A stretch of DNA of 64,000 bases from Amycolatopsis albispora (lineage in GTDB: Bacteria > Actinomycetota > Actinomycetes > Mycobacteriales > Pseudonocardiaceae). The position numbers were made by a program, and so were the translations under genes. The stretch's first letter is position 1, and each line of letters starts with the position of its first letter. The notes below the pieces were generated by a model that was not told the DNA's origin, ran no database searches, and worked only from the letters and a program-made list of their open reading frames with translations. This document shows, in pieces, positions 25,387 through 33,768 of the stretch. The stretch is taken from the NCBI RefSeq assembly GCF_003312875.1, contig NZ_CP015163.1, positions 62,001 to 126,000 of the forward strand. Direction: 5' to 3'.

Positions 25387-25841
25387 TGGGCCTGCGCATC
25401 GTCGTCGGCGCGGACAGCGCCGGGTACGACTACAAGGAAGCGTTGAAGAAGGACCTGGAGAACGATCCGTCGGTCGACGAGGTGCTCGACGCGGGCATCC
25501 AGGCCGGGGCCGACGTCGACTACCCGCACGTCGCCGTCGAAGCCGCGCAGCTCGTCGCGGACGGCAGGGCCGATCGCGCGCTGCTGGTCTGCGGCACCGG
25601 GCTCGGGGTGGCGATTTCCGCGAACAAGGTGCCCGGCGTGCGCGCGGTCACCGCGCACGACTCGTTCTCCGTCGAACGCGCCATCCTGTCCAACAACGCG
25701 CAGGTGCTCTGCTTCGGCCAGCGCGTGATCGGCCTGGAGCTGGCCAGGCGGCTCGCCCGCGAATGGCTGACCTACCGGTTCGACCCGGCTTCCGCGTCGG
25801 CCGCGAAGGTGGCCGCGATCAGCTCGTACGAACGGGGCTGA
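25386..25841 (+). CDS. rpiB: RpiB/LacAB-family isomerase (likely erythrulose-4-phosphate isomerase)
   Basis: 151 residues, normal length for Rpi[35 protein letters not shown], the catalytic-loop [27 protein letters not shown] with the active Cys, and [15 protein letters not shown] are all family signatures. In erythritol and erythrulose catabolism an RpiB homologue (EryI) converts D-erythrulose-4-phosphate to D-erythrose-4-phosphate; that role fits the neighbours better than ribose-5-phosphate isomerisation. Start ATG shares one base with the kinase stop (TGATG). Confidence 0.92.
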   Translation: MGLRIVVGADSAGYDYKEALKKDLENDPSVDEVLDAGIQAGADVDYPHVAVEAAQLVADGRADRALLVCGTGLGVAISANKVPGVRAVTAHDSFSVERAILSNNAQVLCFGQRVIGLELARRLAREWLTYRFDPASASAAKVAAISSYERG

Positions 25842-25843
25842 GC

Positions 25844-26605
25844 GTGACGCGCTGGGTCGGGACCAGTTTCAAGATGACCAAAACGCTCGCCGAGGCCCGG
25901 TCGTACGCGCAGACCGTGCGGCAGGCGCTGGGCGACGGCGGGATTCCCGGCGTGCAGCCGTTCGTCTGCCCGCCGGCGACCGCGCTCGCCGAGGTGGCGC
26001 GCGTGTTCCGCGGTTCACCGGTGCTGGTCGGCGCGCAGAACGCGCACTGGGCGGACGGCGGCGCCTGGACCGGCGAGCTGTCCGTGCCGCAGGTCGCCGA
26101 CGCGGGCGCGGACCTGGTCGAGATCGGCCATTCGGAACGCCGTGAGCACTTCGCCGAAACCGACGAAGTGGTGCGGCGCAAGGTGGACGCGGCGCTGCGG
26201 CACGGGCTGATCGCGTTGCTGTGCTGCGGGGAACCGGCGAGCACCTTCGCCGCCGGGCGGTCCGTGCCGCATGTGCTGGCGCAGGTGGAAAGCGCGCTCG
26301 GTGGGGTCAATGACGTCGAAGACCTTTCCCGCGTGGTGATCGCCTACGAACCGGTGTGGGCGATCGGCGAGCACGGCCGCCCGGCCGAACCCGCCGAGGT
26401 CGCCGAGGTGCACGCCGCGCTCGCCGACCGCTGGCCCGGCGTGCGCGCGGTGCTGCACGGCGGTTCGGTCAACCGCGTCAACGCTCCCCGGCTGCTCGAA
26501 CTCCCCGGCGTGGACGGGGTTTTTGTCGGGCGGGCGGCGTGGCGCGCGGAGGGTTTCCTCGAACTGCTCGACCTCGCGCGCCGGGAGACGGCAGAGCGAA
26601 GGTGA
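25844..26605 (+). CDS. Triosephosphate isomerase homologue (erythrulose-1-phosphate isomerase type)
   Basis: 253 residues. TIM motifs are complete: IGHSERREHF (electrophile His), AYEPVWAIG (catalytic Glu) and the phosphate loop VLHGGSVN; the N-terminal lysine segment reads VGTSFKMTKTLAEA and not the G-N-W-K-M-N of glycolytic TIM. That variant is what I expect for EryH/LerI proteins, which interconvert L-erythrulose-1-phosphate and D-erythrulose-4-phosphate. Hence this is probably not the housekeeping enzyme. GTG start two bases after the rpiB stop; last gene of the operon. Confidence 0.88.
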   Translation: MTRWVGTSFKMTKTLAEARSYAQTVRQALGDGGIPGVQPFVCPPATALAEVARVFRGSPVLVGAQNAHWADGGAWTGELSVPQVADAGADLVEIGHSERREHFAETDEVVRRKVDAALRHGLIALLCCGEPASTFAAGRSVPHVLAQVESALGGVNDVEDLSRVVIAYEPVWAIGEHGRPAEPAEVAEVHAALADRWPGVRAVLHGGSVNRVNAPRLLELPGVDGVFVGRAAWRAEGFLELLDLARRETAERR

Positions 26606-26891
26606 GCGCCAGCGCGACGGCCGCGACCACGGCGAAAACGGTGAACGCGGTGGCGTGGCCGCCACCCGCGACCAGCACGGCGGCCGCCTGCGCGCCGACG
26701 GCACCGCCCGCGGTCCTGGCGATCGTGTTGACCCCGGTGGCCATCCCGGTCTGACCGGCGTCCACGGCGTCCACCACCAGCGTGCCGAAGGCGGCGAACG
26801 CGAGCCCGTGCCCGGCGCCGAGGAACAGCCCGGCCACGCAGATCTGCCACAGCTCGTCGCCGCGGCCGAGGACGGGGATCGCGCGCCGCAC
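26606..26891 (-). pseudogene. C-terminal remnant of a DHA2-type MFS exporter
   Basis: The minus strand encodes about 95 residues that match the end of EmrB/QacA-type exporters: ICVAGLFLGAGHGLAFAAFGTLVVD, then AGQTGMATGVNTIARTAGGAVGAQAAA, then a hydrophobic last helix. Complete family members have 450-500 residues, so only the last few helices remain. The frame then runs on into the 3' end of the TIM-like gene, and the upstream part is lost close to the palindromic repeat at 26938. A decayed or deleted gene is the best explanation; a functional fragment is unlikely. Confidence 0.6.
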
Positions 26892-26937
26892 CTGAAGGCC
26901 CTGCTGGCGGACCTGCGCACCACCACCGGCGACGAGT

Positions 26938-27013
26938 GTGCTCGACCCTCACGCCGCTGAACACGAATGTGGCTTTCGGGGCGAAATGTGCCCCGAAAGC
27001 CACATTCGTGTCC
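26938..27013. repeat. Long palindromic intergenic repeat, copy 2
   Basis: Perfect 22-base arms at 26961-26982 and 26990-27011, identical to copy 1 (17604-17654), around the loop GAAATGT. The loop is the reverse complement of the copy-1 loop although the left flank (GTGCTCG, then CGCCGCTGA) has the same orientation, so the hairpin has been inverted relative to its flank in one copy. Located between the MFS remnant and the 3' end of the RidA gene. Confidence 0.9.
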
Positions 27014-27048
27014 GGTGGCCAGTCGGATGCCGCGGGCCAGGCGCGCGG

Positions 27049-27456
27049 TTATTCGATGACTGCGGTGGCTTCGATTTCGACCATGAGGTCGGGCTCCGCC
27101 AGTGCGGCGACACCGATGCCGGTCAGCGGCGCCTTCGGCGTGACGCCCAGTTTCGCGGCCGCCCTGGCCAGGCCTTCGCCGAACTGCGGCATCTTGTCCG
27201 GCGTCCAGTCGACCAGGTAGACGGTCAGCTTCGCCACGTCGTCGAAGGTGGCGCCCGCTTCGGCCAGTGCGGTGCCCAGGTTGAGGTAGCACTGCTCGAC
27301 CTGCGTGGCGAGATCGCCTTCGCCGACCTTGCCGCCGTCGGCGTCCCTGGCCACCTGGCCGGCGATGAACACCAGCTTCGAGCCGGAGGCGATCGACACC
27401 TGCCGGTAGAGGTCGACCTTGGGCAGGCCGTCGGGATCGACCAGGTTGATGGCCAT
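27049..27456 (-). CDS. RidA/YjgF-family protein
   Basis: 135 residues, RidA fold. Signatures seen: LVFIAGQVARDADG, QVEQCYLNLGTALAEAGATFDDVAKLTVYLVDW and a C-terminal GIGVAALAEPDLMVEIEATAVI, in which the ATAV ending is family-typical. The classical deaminase Arg of RidA (usually R105 in G-x-R-x-x-V) is not in place here: the segment reads TGIGVAAL. So this may be a non-deaminase subgroup acting on another imine or carbamate. Divergent from a TetR gene, with a short palindrome between them. Confidence 0.85.
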   Translation of the reverse strand: MAINLVDPDGLPKVDLYRQVSIASGSKLVFIAGQVARDADGGKVGEGDLATQVEQCYLNLGTALAEAGATFDDVAKLTVYLVDWTPDKMPQFGEGLARAAAKLGVTPKAPLTGIGVAALAEPDLMVEIEATAVIE

Positions 27457-27501
27457 GACTGACTCCTCGTGGTGGGCTGGAAAGCTCGGTGGCGCCATTC
27501 T

Positions 27502-27514
27502 ATAGCAAAGCTAT
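27502..27514. promoter_or_regulatory. Palindrome between ridA-like and tetR genes
   Basis: ATAGC-AAA-GCTAT in an unusually AT-rich divergent spacer of 76 bases, 19 bases before the TetR start. Likely operator of that TetR. Confidence 0.45.
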
Positions 27515-27532
27515 GTTATGTAATCTGACCGG

Positions 27533-28150
27533 ATGGCCAGGGCGAAGGATCCGGCGGTGCGCACGCTGCTGCTCGAACGCGCCGCGCAGATGCTGCGCAC
27601 CCGCGAGCCGATCACGCTGCGCTCGCTGGTGGCCGGGACCTGTGTGTCGACGATGGCCGTCTACACGCACTTCGGCAGCATGGACGGGATGTGGCAGGCC
27701 CTGCGCCAGGAGGGCTTCACCCGCCTGGCGGCCAGGTTCGCCGAGCTGGAGCCGTCGCCGGACCCGGTGCGGGACCTGGCCGCGCTGGTCGCCGCCTACC
27801 TGCGGAACGCGCTGGAGCACCCCGACCTGTACCGGGTGATGTTCGACGCGAACTTCGAACTGGAGGACCTCAAGGCAGCCGACGCGACGCTGGAGTACCT
27901 GGTGCGGGCCGCCGACCGCGGCCGGGCAGCCGGCCGGTTCCGCGACGAGGTCGTGCCGCTGGACCTGGCCACGCAGAGCTGGGCCATCGGCCACGGCCTG
28001 GTTTCCCTGGTGGCCAACGGGCCGCTGCCCCGCGACACGCTCGACTACGGCGTGCCCATGCTGACCGCGTTGTACGTCAGCGTCGGCGACGATCCCGGCG
28101 ACTGCCGCGCCTCGGTCGAAGCGGGCTGGGCGCGGCTGGTCACCGGATGA
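27533..28150 (+). CDS. TetR-family transcriptional regulator
   Basis: 205 residues. N-terminal helix-turn-helix (LLERAAQMLRTREPITLRSLVAGTCVSTMAVYTHFGSMDGMWQAL, about 14-58) and a ligand-binding region with the WHG-type C-terminal pattern (HPDLYRVMFDANFE, SWAIGHGLVSLV). Likely repressor of the divergent RidA-like gene. The 3' end overlaps the convergent LysR gene by 11 bases. Confidence 0.9.
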   Translation: MARAKDPAVRTLLLERAAQMLRTREPITLRSLVAGTCVSTMAVYTHFGSMDGMWQALRQEGFTRLAARFAELEPSPDPVRDLAALVAAYLRNALEHPDLYRVMFDANFELEDLKAADATLEYLVRAADRGRAAGRFRDEVVPLDLATQSWAIGHGLVSLVANGPLPRDTLDYGVPMLTALYVSVGDDPGDCRASVEAGWARLVTG

Positions 28151-29024
28151 GCGCCATCAGCAGTTCGACCGTGCGCCGCGCGGCCGGGTGCTCGGCGGCC
28201 GACTTCTTCACCGCGACGCTGATGCGCCGCGCCGGGCGTGGTTCGACCACCGGCACGGTGGTCAGCCCGGCGGGCAGCTCGCGGATGCCCAGCTCCGGGA
28301 GCACCGTGATGCCGATTCCGGTGGCCACGAAGGAAATCGCGGTCCGGTAGTCGTGGGTTTCCACGGCGAACCGCGGGGAGAACCCGGCCCGCGCGCACGC
28401 GGTGAGCAGGAGGCGGCGGCACGCGCCCTGCCGCAGGTCGTTGTCCACCCAGGAGCGTGCCGCCAGGTCCGCGAGCGGAACCTGGGCGGCACCGGCGAGG
28501 GGGTCGTCGGTGCGGACCACGGCCAGGTACGGGTCGTCGACCAGCCGGTGCACCTCGACGTGGGCGGCCCGCTCGCCGGCGTCGTTGTTCTCGTTGTCCT
28601 CGACGAAGATGTCCACGTCCGGATCACCGCCGGTGAACTCGGTCAGCCGCAGGTCCAGGCGCAGCTCGGGGAACTCGGCCCGCAGCGCGGCCACCACCGG
28701 TGCCAGCCAGGTCTCGCCCGCCGAGCCGAAGTAGCCGATCGACAGGCTGCCCACCCGCCCGGCCCGCAGGTCCTCCACCACCTGCTCGACCTGGCTCAGC
28801 GCCTCGAACAGCGTCTCGGCCTCGGCGGCGAGCGTGCGGCCCGCGTCGGTCGGCTCGATGCCGCGACCGGCCTTTTCGAACAGCCGGAGGCCGGTTTCCC
28901 GTTGCAGCGCGGCGAGTTGCTGGCTCACCGCGGACGGGGTGTAGCCGAGCGCGGCGGCGCTCGCCCGGATCGAGCCGGTGGCGATGACGGCCCGCAGCAC
29001 GCGCAGCCGGACAACGTCGAGCAT
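28140..29024 (-). CDS. LysR-family transcriptional regulator
   Basis: 294 residues, standard length. N-terminal winged helix LRVLRAVIATGSIRASAAALGYTPSAVSQQLAALQRETGLRLFEKAGRGIEPTDAG, then a periplasmic-binding-like effector domain starting SLSIGYFGSAGETWL. Divergent from the EamA transporter gene over an 82-base spacer, the classic LysR arrangement, so it probably controls that transporter and itself. Confidence 0.92.
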   Translation of the reverse strand: MLDVVRLRVLRAVIATGSIRASAAALGYTPSAVSQQLAALQRETGLRLFEKAGRGIEPTDAGRTLAAEAETLFEALSQVEQVVEDLRAGRVGSLSIGYFGSAGETWLAPVVAALRAEFPELRLDLRLTEFTGGDPDVDIFVEDNENNDAGERAAHVEVHRLVDDPYLAVVRTDDPLAGAAQVPLADLAARSWVDNDLRQGACRRLLLTACARAGFSPRFAVETHDYRTAISFVATGIGITVLPELGIRELPAGLTTVPVVEPRPARRISVAVKKSAAEHPAARRTVELLMALIR

Positions 29025-29106
29025 GCCGCCGACTGTACAGACCGACTTAACAAAGGTGTAGAACTAATCGCTTGTGCTGTCGTATTCGGTCGAAGACGAT
29101 GACGGC

Positions 29107-30024
29107 GTGACCGATCTTCAGACCGCCCCCGCCCCACCCCGTGTCCCGATCGCCGCCCGGACCGCCGCGGCCGTGGTGCTCACCGTGGTGCTGTGGGCCT
29201 CGGCCTTCGTGGCGATCCGCGACCTGGGGCACACGCTTTCACCGGCGCCGATGGCGCTCGCGCGGCTGGCCGTCGCGGCGGCCGCGCTGACCCTGCTGGT
29301 GTTGTTCCGGCGGCGCCGCACGCCGATCGTGCTGCCGCCGCGGCGTCAGCTGCTGCTGATCTCGGTGTACGCGGTGCTGTGGCTGGCCGGGTACACCGTC
29401 GCGCTCAACGCCGCCGAACGGCACGTCGACGCGGGCACCGCGGCGCTGCTGGTCAACATCGCGCCGCTGCTGGTGGCCGTGGCCGCCGGGAAGGTGCTGG
29501 GGGAGGGCTACTCGCGGCCGCTGATCATCGGCTCGGTGGTGGCGATGGGCGGGGTCGCGGTGATCGCCATGGGCTCGGACTCGCAGCGCGACTGGCTCGG
29601 CATCGTCCTTTGTGTACTGGCGGCGCTGCTGTACGCGGCCGGGGTGCTGGTGCAGAAGCTGACCCTGCGCTCGGTGGACGGGCTGACCGCGATCTGGCTC
29701 GGCTGCGTGATCGGCACCGTCGCGCTGCTGCCGTGGGCACCGCAACTGGTCGCCGAACTGCGTGTGGCCCCGGCCGGTGCCGTGCTCGGGGTGGTCTACC
29801 TCGGCCTGTTCCCGACCGCGATCGGCTTCACCGCGTGGGCCTACGCGCTGCGTCGCATGGACGCCGGCCGCCTCAGCGCGACCACCTATGCCGTGCCCGC
29901 GGTGTCGGTGCTGCTGTCGTGGCTGCTGCTGGCCGAGGTGCCCACCGTGTACGGCCTGGCGGGCGGCGCGATCTGCCTGGCTGGCGTGGCCATCGCCCGG
30001 CGGCGGCCCGCGGTCAGCCGCTGA
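29107..30024 (+). CDS. EamA-family (DMT) transporter
   Basis: 305 residues, ten hydrophobic helices in two EamA repeats; VVLWASAFVAIRDLGHTLSPAPMALARL at the first helix and YLGLFPTAIGFTAWAYALRRMDAGRLSATTYAVPAVSVLLSWLLLAE in the second repeat are typical of drug/metabolite exporters. GTG at 29107 is preferred; an in-frame start at 29074 would add eleven residues and reach into the LysR promoter. Likely exports an amino acid or metabolite under control of the divergent LysR. Its stop lies 11 bases inside the convergent LuxR gene. Confidence 0.88.
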   Translation: MTDLQTAPAPPRVPIAARTAAAVVLTVVLWASAFVAIRDLGHTLSPAPMALARLAVAAAALTLLVLFRRRRTPIVLPPRRQLLLISVYAVLWLAGYTVALNAAERHVDAGTAALLVNIAPLLVAVAAGKVLGEGYSRPLIIGSVVAMGGVAVIAMGSDSQRDWLGIVLCVLAALLYAAGVLVQKLTLRSVDGLTAIWLGCVIGTVALLPWAPQLVAELRVAPAGAVLGVVYLGLFPTAIGFTAWAYALRRMDAGRLSATTYAVPAVSVLLSWLLLAEVPTVYGLAGGAICLAGVAIARRRPAVSR

Positions 30025-31096
30025 GCGCGGTGAGCAGTTCGTCGCGCCCGTGCACGCCGGTTTTGCGGAAGATCGCGCGCAGGTGGTCGTTGACGGTGTG
30101 CACGGACAGCTCCAGCCGCCGGGCGATCTGCTTGGCCGCGGCCGCCTCGCGCAGCTGGCCGACCACCTGCCGTTCCCGGTCGGTCAGGCCGTACCAGGCA
30201 CACAGCGACGGCAGCAGCTGGGCGGCGGTCGCCGCCTGGATCACCACGGTGACGTCGTCGCCGAGGCGTTCGGCCTGGCAGGCGATCCACCGGCCGTAGC
30301 TGGCCGCCGGCCCGACCACCAGCGGGGAGCCGCCGGAGCGCGTCGCGGCGGACAGGCCGGCGAAGAAGGCCTTGCCGGTCCACGGCGGCGCGGCGTGCCG
30401 GGCGCTCAGGCACCGCTGCCAGTCGACCGCGTTCGCGGTGGCCGACCGGATCCGGTGGTCGGGTCCGACCACCAGCACACCGGGCGCCGGGCTCGGCGAA
30501 GCCGGGCACAACGGCACGGCCGTGACGTACTCACGCAGGAAGGCGACCAGCGTCGGCGTCAGCCGCGCGGCCGCGGCGACCTCCGCCTCGCCGAACTGCC
30601 TGCCGCCCGCCGACCGCAGCAGGCCGAGCGTGCCCCACACCCCGCGCGCGTCCCGCAGCACCATCCGCAGCTCGCTGCCGACGCCGTGCCCGGCGAACAG
30701 GCGACGCGCCGCCGTGTGCCGCCGATCCACCCCGACCACCACGGCCGGGACCGGCCACGCGGCGAATTCGGCCCAGCGGTGCGGGTCCTCGCCGGTGTGG
30801 CAGGCGTTCAGCAGCGCCTGGCCGAAATCGGGTTCGTAGCCGTGCCAGAAGGAGAAGGAGCAGAGCGCACCGGGTTCACCGCCGCTGAGCCGGATGGCGT
30901 CGTGCGGCACCGCGGCCGAGACGGCCCGCGAAAGCGCGGCCCCTGCCTCGGCCCAGTCCACCCCGTGCCCGGCTGCCGCGAGCAGCTCACGCAGCGGCCG
31001 TCCCCCCGACCGGATCACGGATCGAGCATGGCCCGCGCCGGCCGGGCAGCGCAATGGCGCGTTCGTGTCAAAACGGGACCGGTCCCGGGTGGTCAC
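30014..31096 (-). CDS. LuxR-family regulator with uncharacterised sensor region
   Basis: About 360 residues. The last 65 are a LuxR/NarL helix-turn-helix (YGLTDRERQVVGQLREAAAAKQIARRLELSVHTVNDHLRAIFRKTGVHGRDELLTAL). The N-terminal 280 residues have no receiver or P-loop; a PAS-like stretch (VLVVGPDHRIRSATANAVDWQ) and GAF-like patches may be present. The start is uncertain: GTG at 31096 gives the longest form, GTG at 31018 is an alternative; neither has a clear ribosome site. Target unknown. Confidence 0.8.
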   Translation of the reverse strand: MTTRDRSRFDTNAPLRCPAGAGHARSVIRSGGRPLRELLAAAGHGVDWAEAGAALSRAVSAAVPHDAIRLSGGEPGALCSFSFWHGYEPDFGQALLNACHTGEDPHRWAEFAAWPVPAVVVGVDRRHTAARRLFAGHGVGSELRMVLRDARGVWGTLGLLRSAGGRQFGEAEVAAAARLTPTLVAFLREYVTAVPLCPASPSPAPGVLVVGPDHRIRSATANAVDWQRCLSARHAAPPWTGKAFFAGLSAATRSGGSPLVVGPAASYGRWIACQAERLGDDVTVVIQAATAAQLLPSLCAWYGLTDRERQVVGQLREAAAAKQIARRLELSVHTVNDHLRAIFRKTGVHGRDELLTALSG

Positions 31097-31110
31097 CCCA
31101 CAATGGGCGG

Positions 31111-31557
31111 ATGTCCGCGCGTCTCAGCCCGTTCCGGGCTCCCCGGCTCTACGTCCGCCTCGCCGCGGCGCTGGCGATCGGTTACGCCGCCTGGCTGCTG
31201 CTCGTGCCGATCACCGTCGACTACACCGCGGGCGAGCGCGGGGTCACCGTCGAACGCACGCTCTACTCGTGGTGGACGAACCACCACACCATCATCGGCA
31301 TGGGGCCCGAGCTGGACAGCGACGAGGTGGTGGCGATGGTGCTGTTCGACTGCGGCAATTCCTTCGGCCCCGGTGAGCACCCGGCGCACTCGGCCGAGGA
31401 CGGGCCCGCTGCCTGCGCGGAGGTCGAAGGCCCGCGACGCGTCATCGGCATCGGGCTGGCGGTGCTCGGGGTGGCCGCGTTCGGGCTCGCCGTGAAGGTC
31501 CCCGCCGAGCGGCTCACCCGATCGGACCGCGAAGAGGAGCGCCGCCTGCGGGAGTGA
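31111..31557 (+). CDS. Small two-helix membrane protein
   Basis: 148 residues. Helix 1 near residues 14-33 (RLAAALAIGYAAWLLLVPI), an external loop of about 75 residues with two Cys (FDCGNSFGPG and GPAACAEV) that could form a disulfide, helix 2 near 112-130, then a basic/acidic cytosolic tail. No family recognised. ATG at 31111. Its stop and that of the convergent patatin gene are one base apart. Confidence 0.65.
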   Translation: MSARLSPFRAPRLYVRLAAALAIGYAAWLLLVPITVDYTAGERGVTVERTLYSWWTNHHTIIGMGPELDSDEVVAMVLFDCGNSFGPGEHPAHSAEDGPAACAEVEGPRRVIGIGLAVLGVAAFGLAVKVPAERLTRSDREEERRLRE

Positions 31558-31558
31558 C

Positions 31559-32647
31559 CTAGTGCTCCGGGGACGGGACCGGCCCCAGGATGCTGGCGGG
31601 CAGCAGCGACCGCACGGCGTCCCGGCCTGCTTCGAAGGCGGTGCGCAGCCTCCCGCCGTCGGATTCGAGGCGGGTGATGTGCGGGGACGCGTCCGACGGG
31701 CGGATCGACAGCAGCGCGGGACCGTCGCGGTCCTCGTCGGCGTCGTACCGCGCGAGCAGCAGGTCCGCCGCGGCGAGTTGCGCGTCCCCGGCGAGGAAGA
31801 CGGCTCGCAGTTCGCGGTAGCGCCGCATGCCGAACCGCGCGACCAGCCGGTAGCCGAGCGAGGGCCGCTCCCGTTGCGGCGCCCGGTCCACCCGGCGACG
31901 CGAGCGCAGCACCAGCACGTGCGTCGCGCCGTCCCGCAGGGCCTGGTGGAACGGGATCGACTCGGCCACCCCGGCGTCGTAGTAGCGGTTGGGCCCGATC
32001 GCCACCGGGCGCCCGGCCAGCAGGGGCATCGCCGCGCTGGCACGCAACGCCAGCCGCAGCGCACGTTCGTCGGTGAGGTGGCCGTGCAGGTCCACCGGCG
32101 CGCCCGTGGCCACGTCGGTGGCCAGCGGGTGGAACTCGATCGGGTTCGCCAGCACCGAGGCGTAGTCGAGCGGGAACTGGCTGGTGTACACCACTTCGAC
32201 CAGCTGCTCGACGTCGACGACCGGGCGGGCGCGCAGCAGGTTGCGCTTGCGGATCAGCGCCCGCGCGAAGGTCGGATCGGTCCAGCCGTGCAGCCCTTCC
32301 GGCCTGCTGCTGAGCAGCCACGCCCCGGAGATCGCGCCCGCGGACGAGCCGTAGACCGCGTCGAACGCGGGCAGCAGCCCGAGTTCCTTGAGCGTCCAGG
32401 CCATGCCGGCCGAAACCGTGCCGCGCATGCCGCCGCCCTCGATGGCCAGCGCCACCCGGTAACCGTCCCGCCGCGCGCCCGGCTTGCTGCGCGTGGCCGT
32501 GCGTTTCGCGAGCACCGACAACAGCCGGTGCTCGTTGCTCGTGCTGCCCACCCAAGTGTTCCCCTCAGTCGCCGATCTCGTGTTCCCCACCAGTATTTCG
32601 ACCGCCGCAACCAGGTTCAGGCGGGGCGCAGGGCCGGTGGTGACCAC
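31559..32647 (-). CDS. Patatin-like phospholipase
   Basis: About 362 residues. The patatin dyad and oxyanion elements are clear: EGGGMRGTVSAG (oxyanion), YGSSAGAISG (G-x-S-x-G nucleophile) and YYDAGVAES (the D-G/A-x motif with the catalytic Asp). The family hydrolyses acyl chains from lipids in the cytosol. The N-terminal 60 residues are not conserved; the GTG at 32647 overlaps the monooxygenase gene by 31 bases, while GTG at 32590 would give a shorter protein without overlap. Confidence 0.88.
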   Translation of the reverse strand: MVTTGPAPRLNLVAAVEILVGNTRSATEGNTWVGSTSNEHRLLSVLAKRTATRSKPGARRDGYRVALAIEGGGMRGTVSAGMAWTLKELGLLPAFDAVYGSSAGAISGAWLLSSRPEGLHGWTDPTFARALIRKRNLLRARPVVDVEQLVEVVYTSQFPLDYASVLANPIEFHPLATDVATGAPVDLHGHLTDERALRLALRASAAMPLLAGRPVAIGPNRYYDAGVAESIPFHQALRDGATHVLVLRSRRRVDRAPQRERPSLGYRLVARFGMRRYRELRAVFLAGDAQLAAADLLLARYDADEDRDGPALLSIRPSDASPHITRLESDGGRLRTAFEAGRDAVRSLLPASILGPVPSPEH

Positions 32648-33768
32648 GAAGCGTGCCGCATGATCGCGCGTGCGCTCAGTCCCGGTGGCAGCAGGCGCAG
32701 GGCGGTGTCACGGAGGGCGACCGCCGCCGGGTGCGTCAGCTGCTGGCCCAGCCGGCTCGCCTGCCGGGCCGCCCGCGCGATGGCCTGGCTGCGCGGGCGG
32801 CGCTCGGTGTCGTAGCGGGCCAGCGCGGCGTCGGCGGAAGTGCTTCCGGCGAGCGCGGCGGCGAGCACCACCGCGTCCTCCAGCGCCTGGCAGGCGCCCT
32901 GCCCGAGGTTCGGCACCATCGCGTGGGCGGCGTCGCCGAGCAGGACCACGCGCCCGGCGCGGTAGCTGGGCAGCGGGGTGACGATCTCGTGGATGTCGTG
33001 GTGCAGCACGGCTTCCGGCTCGGTCGCGGCCAGGAACGCCGGAATCGGCTCGTGCCAGCCGCCGAACCGCCGTCGCAGCTCGGCGAGCGGGTCCGGGAAG
33101 CGGACCCCGGCGGGGCCGGTCAGCACGGCGTGCCACTCGATCCGCCCGTCGGCGAAGAGGAGGTGGCCGAATTCCGCGCCGCGGCCCCAGGTGAGTTCGA
33201 ACTCGTCGGCGGGCACGACCGGTGGTGCCGTGATCGCGCGCAGCACGGTCGAGCCGCTGTGGACCGCGCCGGGATGGCCGGGGAACAACTGCGCGCGCAA
33301 CCGGCTGTGCACCCCGTCCGCGGCCACCACCACGTCGGCGTCGAGCACCTCGCTCCCCAGTTTCACCCGTGCGCCGCCCGGATCCGAAACGTCCACAGAA
33401 GACACTTCGGCGCCGATGCGCAGCGCGCCGCCGGGCAGCGCGTCCCGGAGCAGCCGGTGCAGCACGGCGCGGGGAATGCCGAGCGGGGTGAACTCCGTGC
33501 CGGTCGCGGTCATCCGCGCGAGCGGCCGCCCGGCCGGTGTGCGGGTCGAGGTGGTGCGCTGCCGCCTGCCCGCCGCGCGCACGGCTTCGCCGACGCCCAA
33601 TTCGTCCAGCGCGCGCAACCCGTTGGCGTGCAAGGAGATGCCCGCGCCGACGTCGGCGAGTTCGGTGGCGCGCTCGGCCACCACCACTTCCCAGCCGATC
33701 AACCGCAGGCCGATCGCGGTGGCCATGCCGCCGATGCCCCCGCCGACCACCACGGCTTTCCCGGTCAT
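32617..33768 (-). CDS. FAD-dependent aromatic-type monooxygenase
   Basis: 383 residues, group A flavoprotein. VVVGGGIGGMATAIGLRLIGWEVVVAERA is the dinucleotide fold; DADVVVAADGVHSRLRAQLF is the DG motif; GRVVLLGDAAHAMVPNLGQGACQALEDAVVLA is the GD motif. Overall it resembles salicylate-hydroxylase-like and kynurenine-monooxygenase-like enzymes. ATG at 33768 overlaps the stop of the upstream tetR (ATGA), so the two are one operon and the enzyme is likely part of that TetR regulon. Confidence 0.9.
   Translation of the reverse strand: MTGKAVVVGGGIGGMATAIGLRLIGWEVVVAERATELADVGAGISLHANGLRALDELGVGEAVRAAGRRQRTTSTRTPAGRPLARMTATGTEFTPLGIPRAVLHRLLRDALPGGALRIGAEVSSVDVSDPGGARVKLGSEVLDADVVVAADGVHSRLRAQLFPGHPGAVHSGSTVLRAITAPPVVPADEFELTWGRGAEFGHLLFADGRIEWHAVLTGPAGVRFPDPLAELRRRFGGWHEPIPAFLAATEPEAVLHHDIHEIVTPLPSYRAGRVVLLGDAAHAMVPNLGQGACQALEDAVVLAAALAGSTSADAALARYDTERRPRSQAIARAARQASRLGQQLTHPAAVALRDTALRLLPPGLSARAIMRHASWSPPALRPA

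Noticed and set aside
25844..26605. Housekeeping glycolytic triosephosphate isomerase
   Set aside because: The N-terminal Lys motif differs from glycolytic TIM and it sits in a sugar operon with a DhaK-type kinase and RpiB.
26015..27292. Minus-strand frame across the TIM-like gene, MFS remnant and repeat
   Set aside because: No conserved content except the translated palindrome; the two genes it covers are convincing in other frames.
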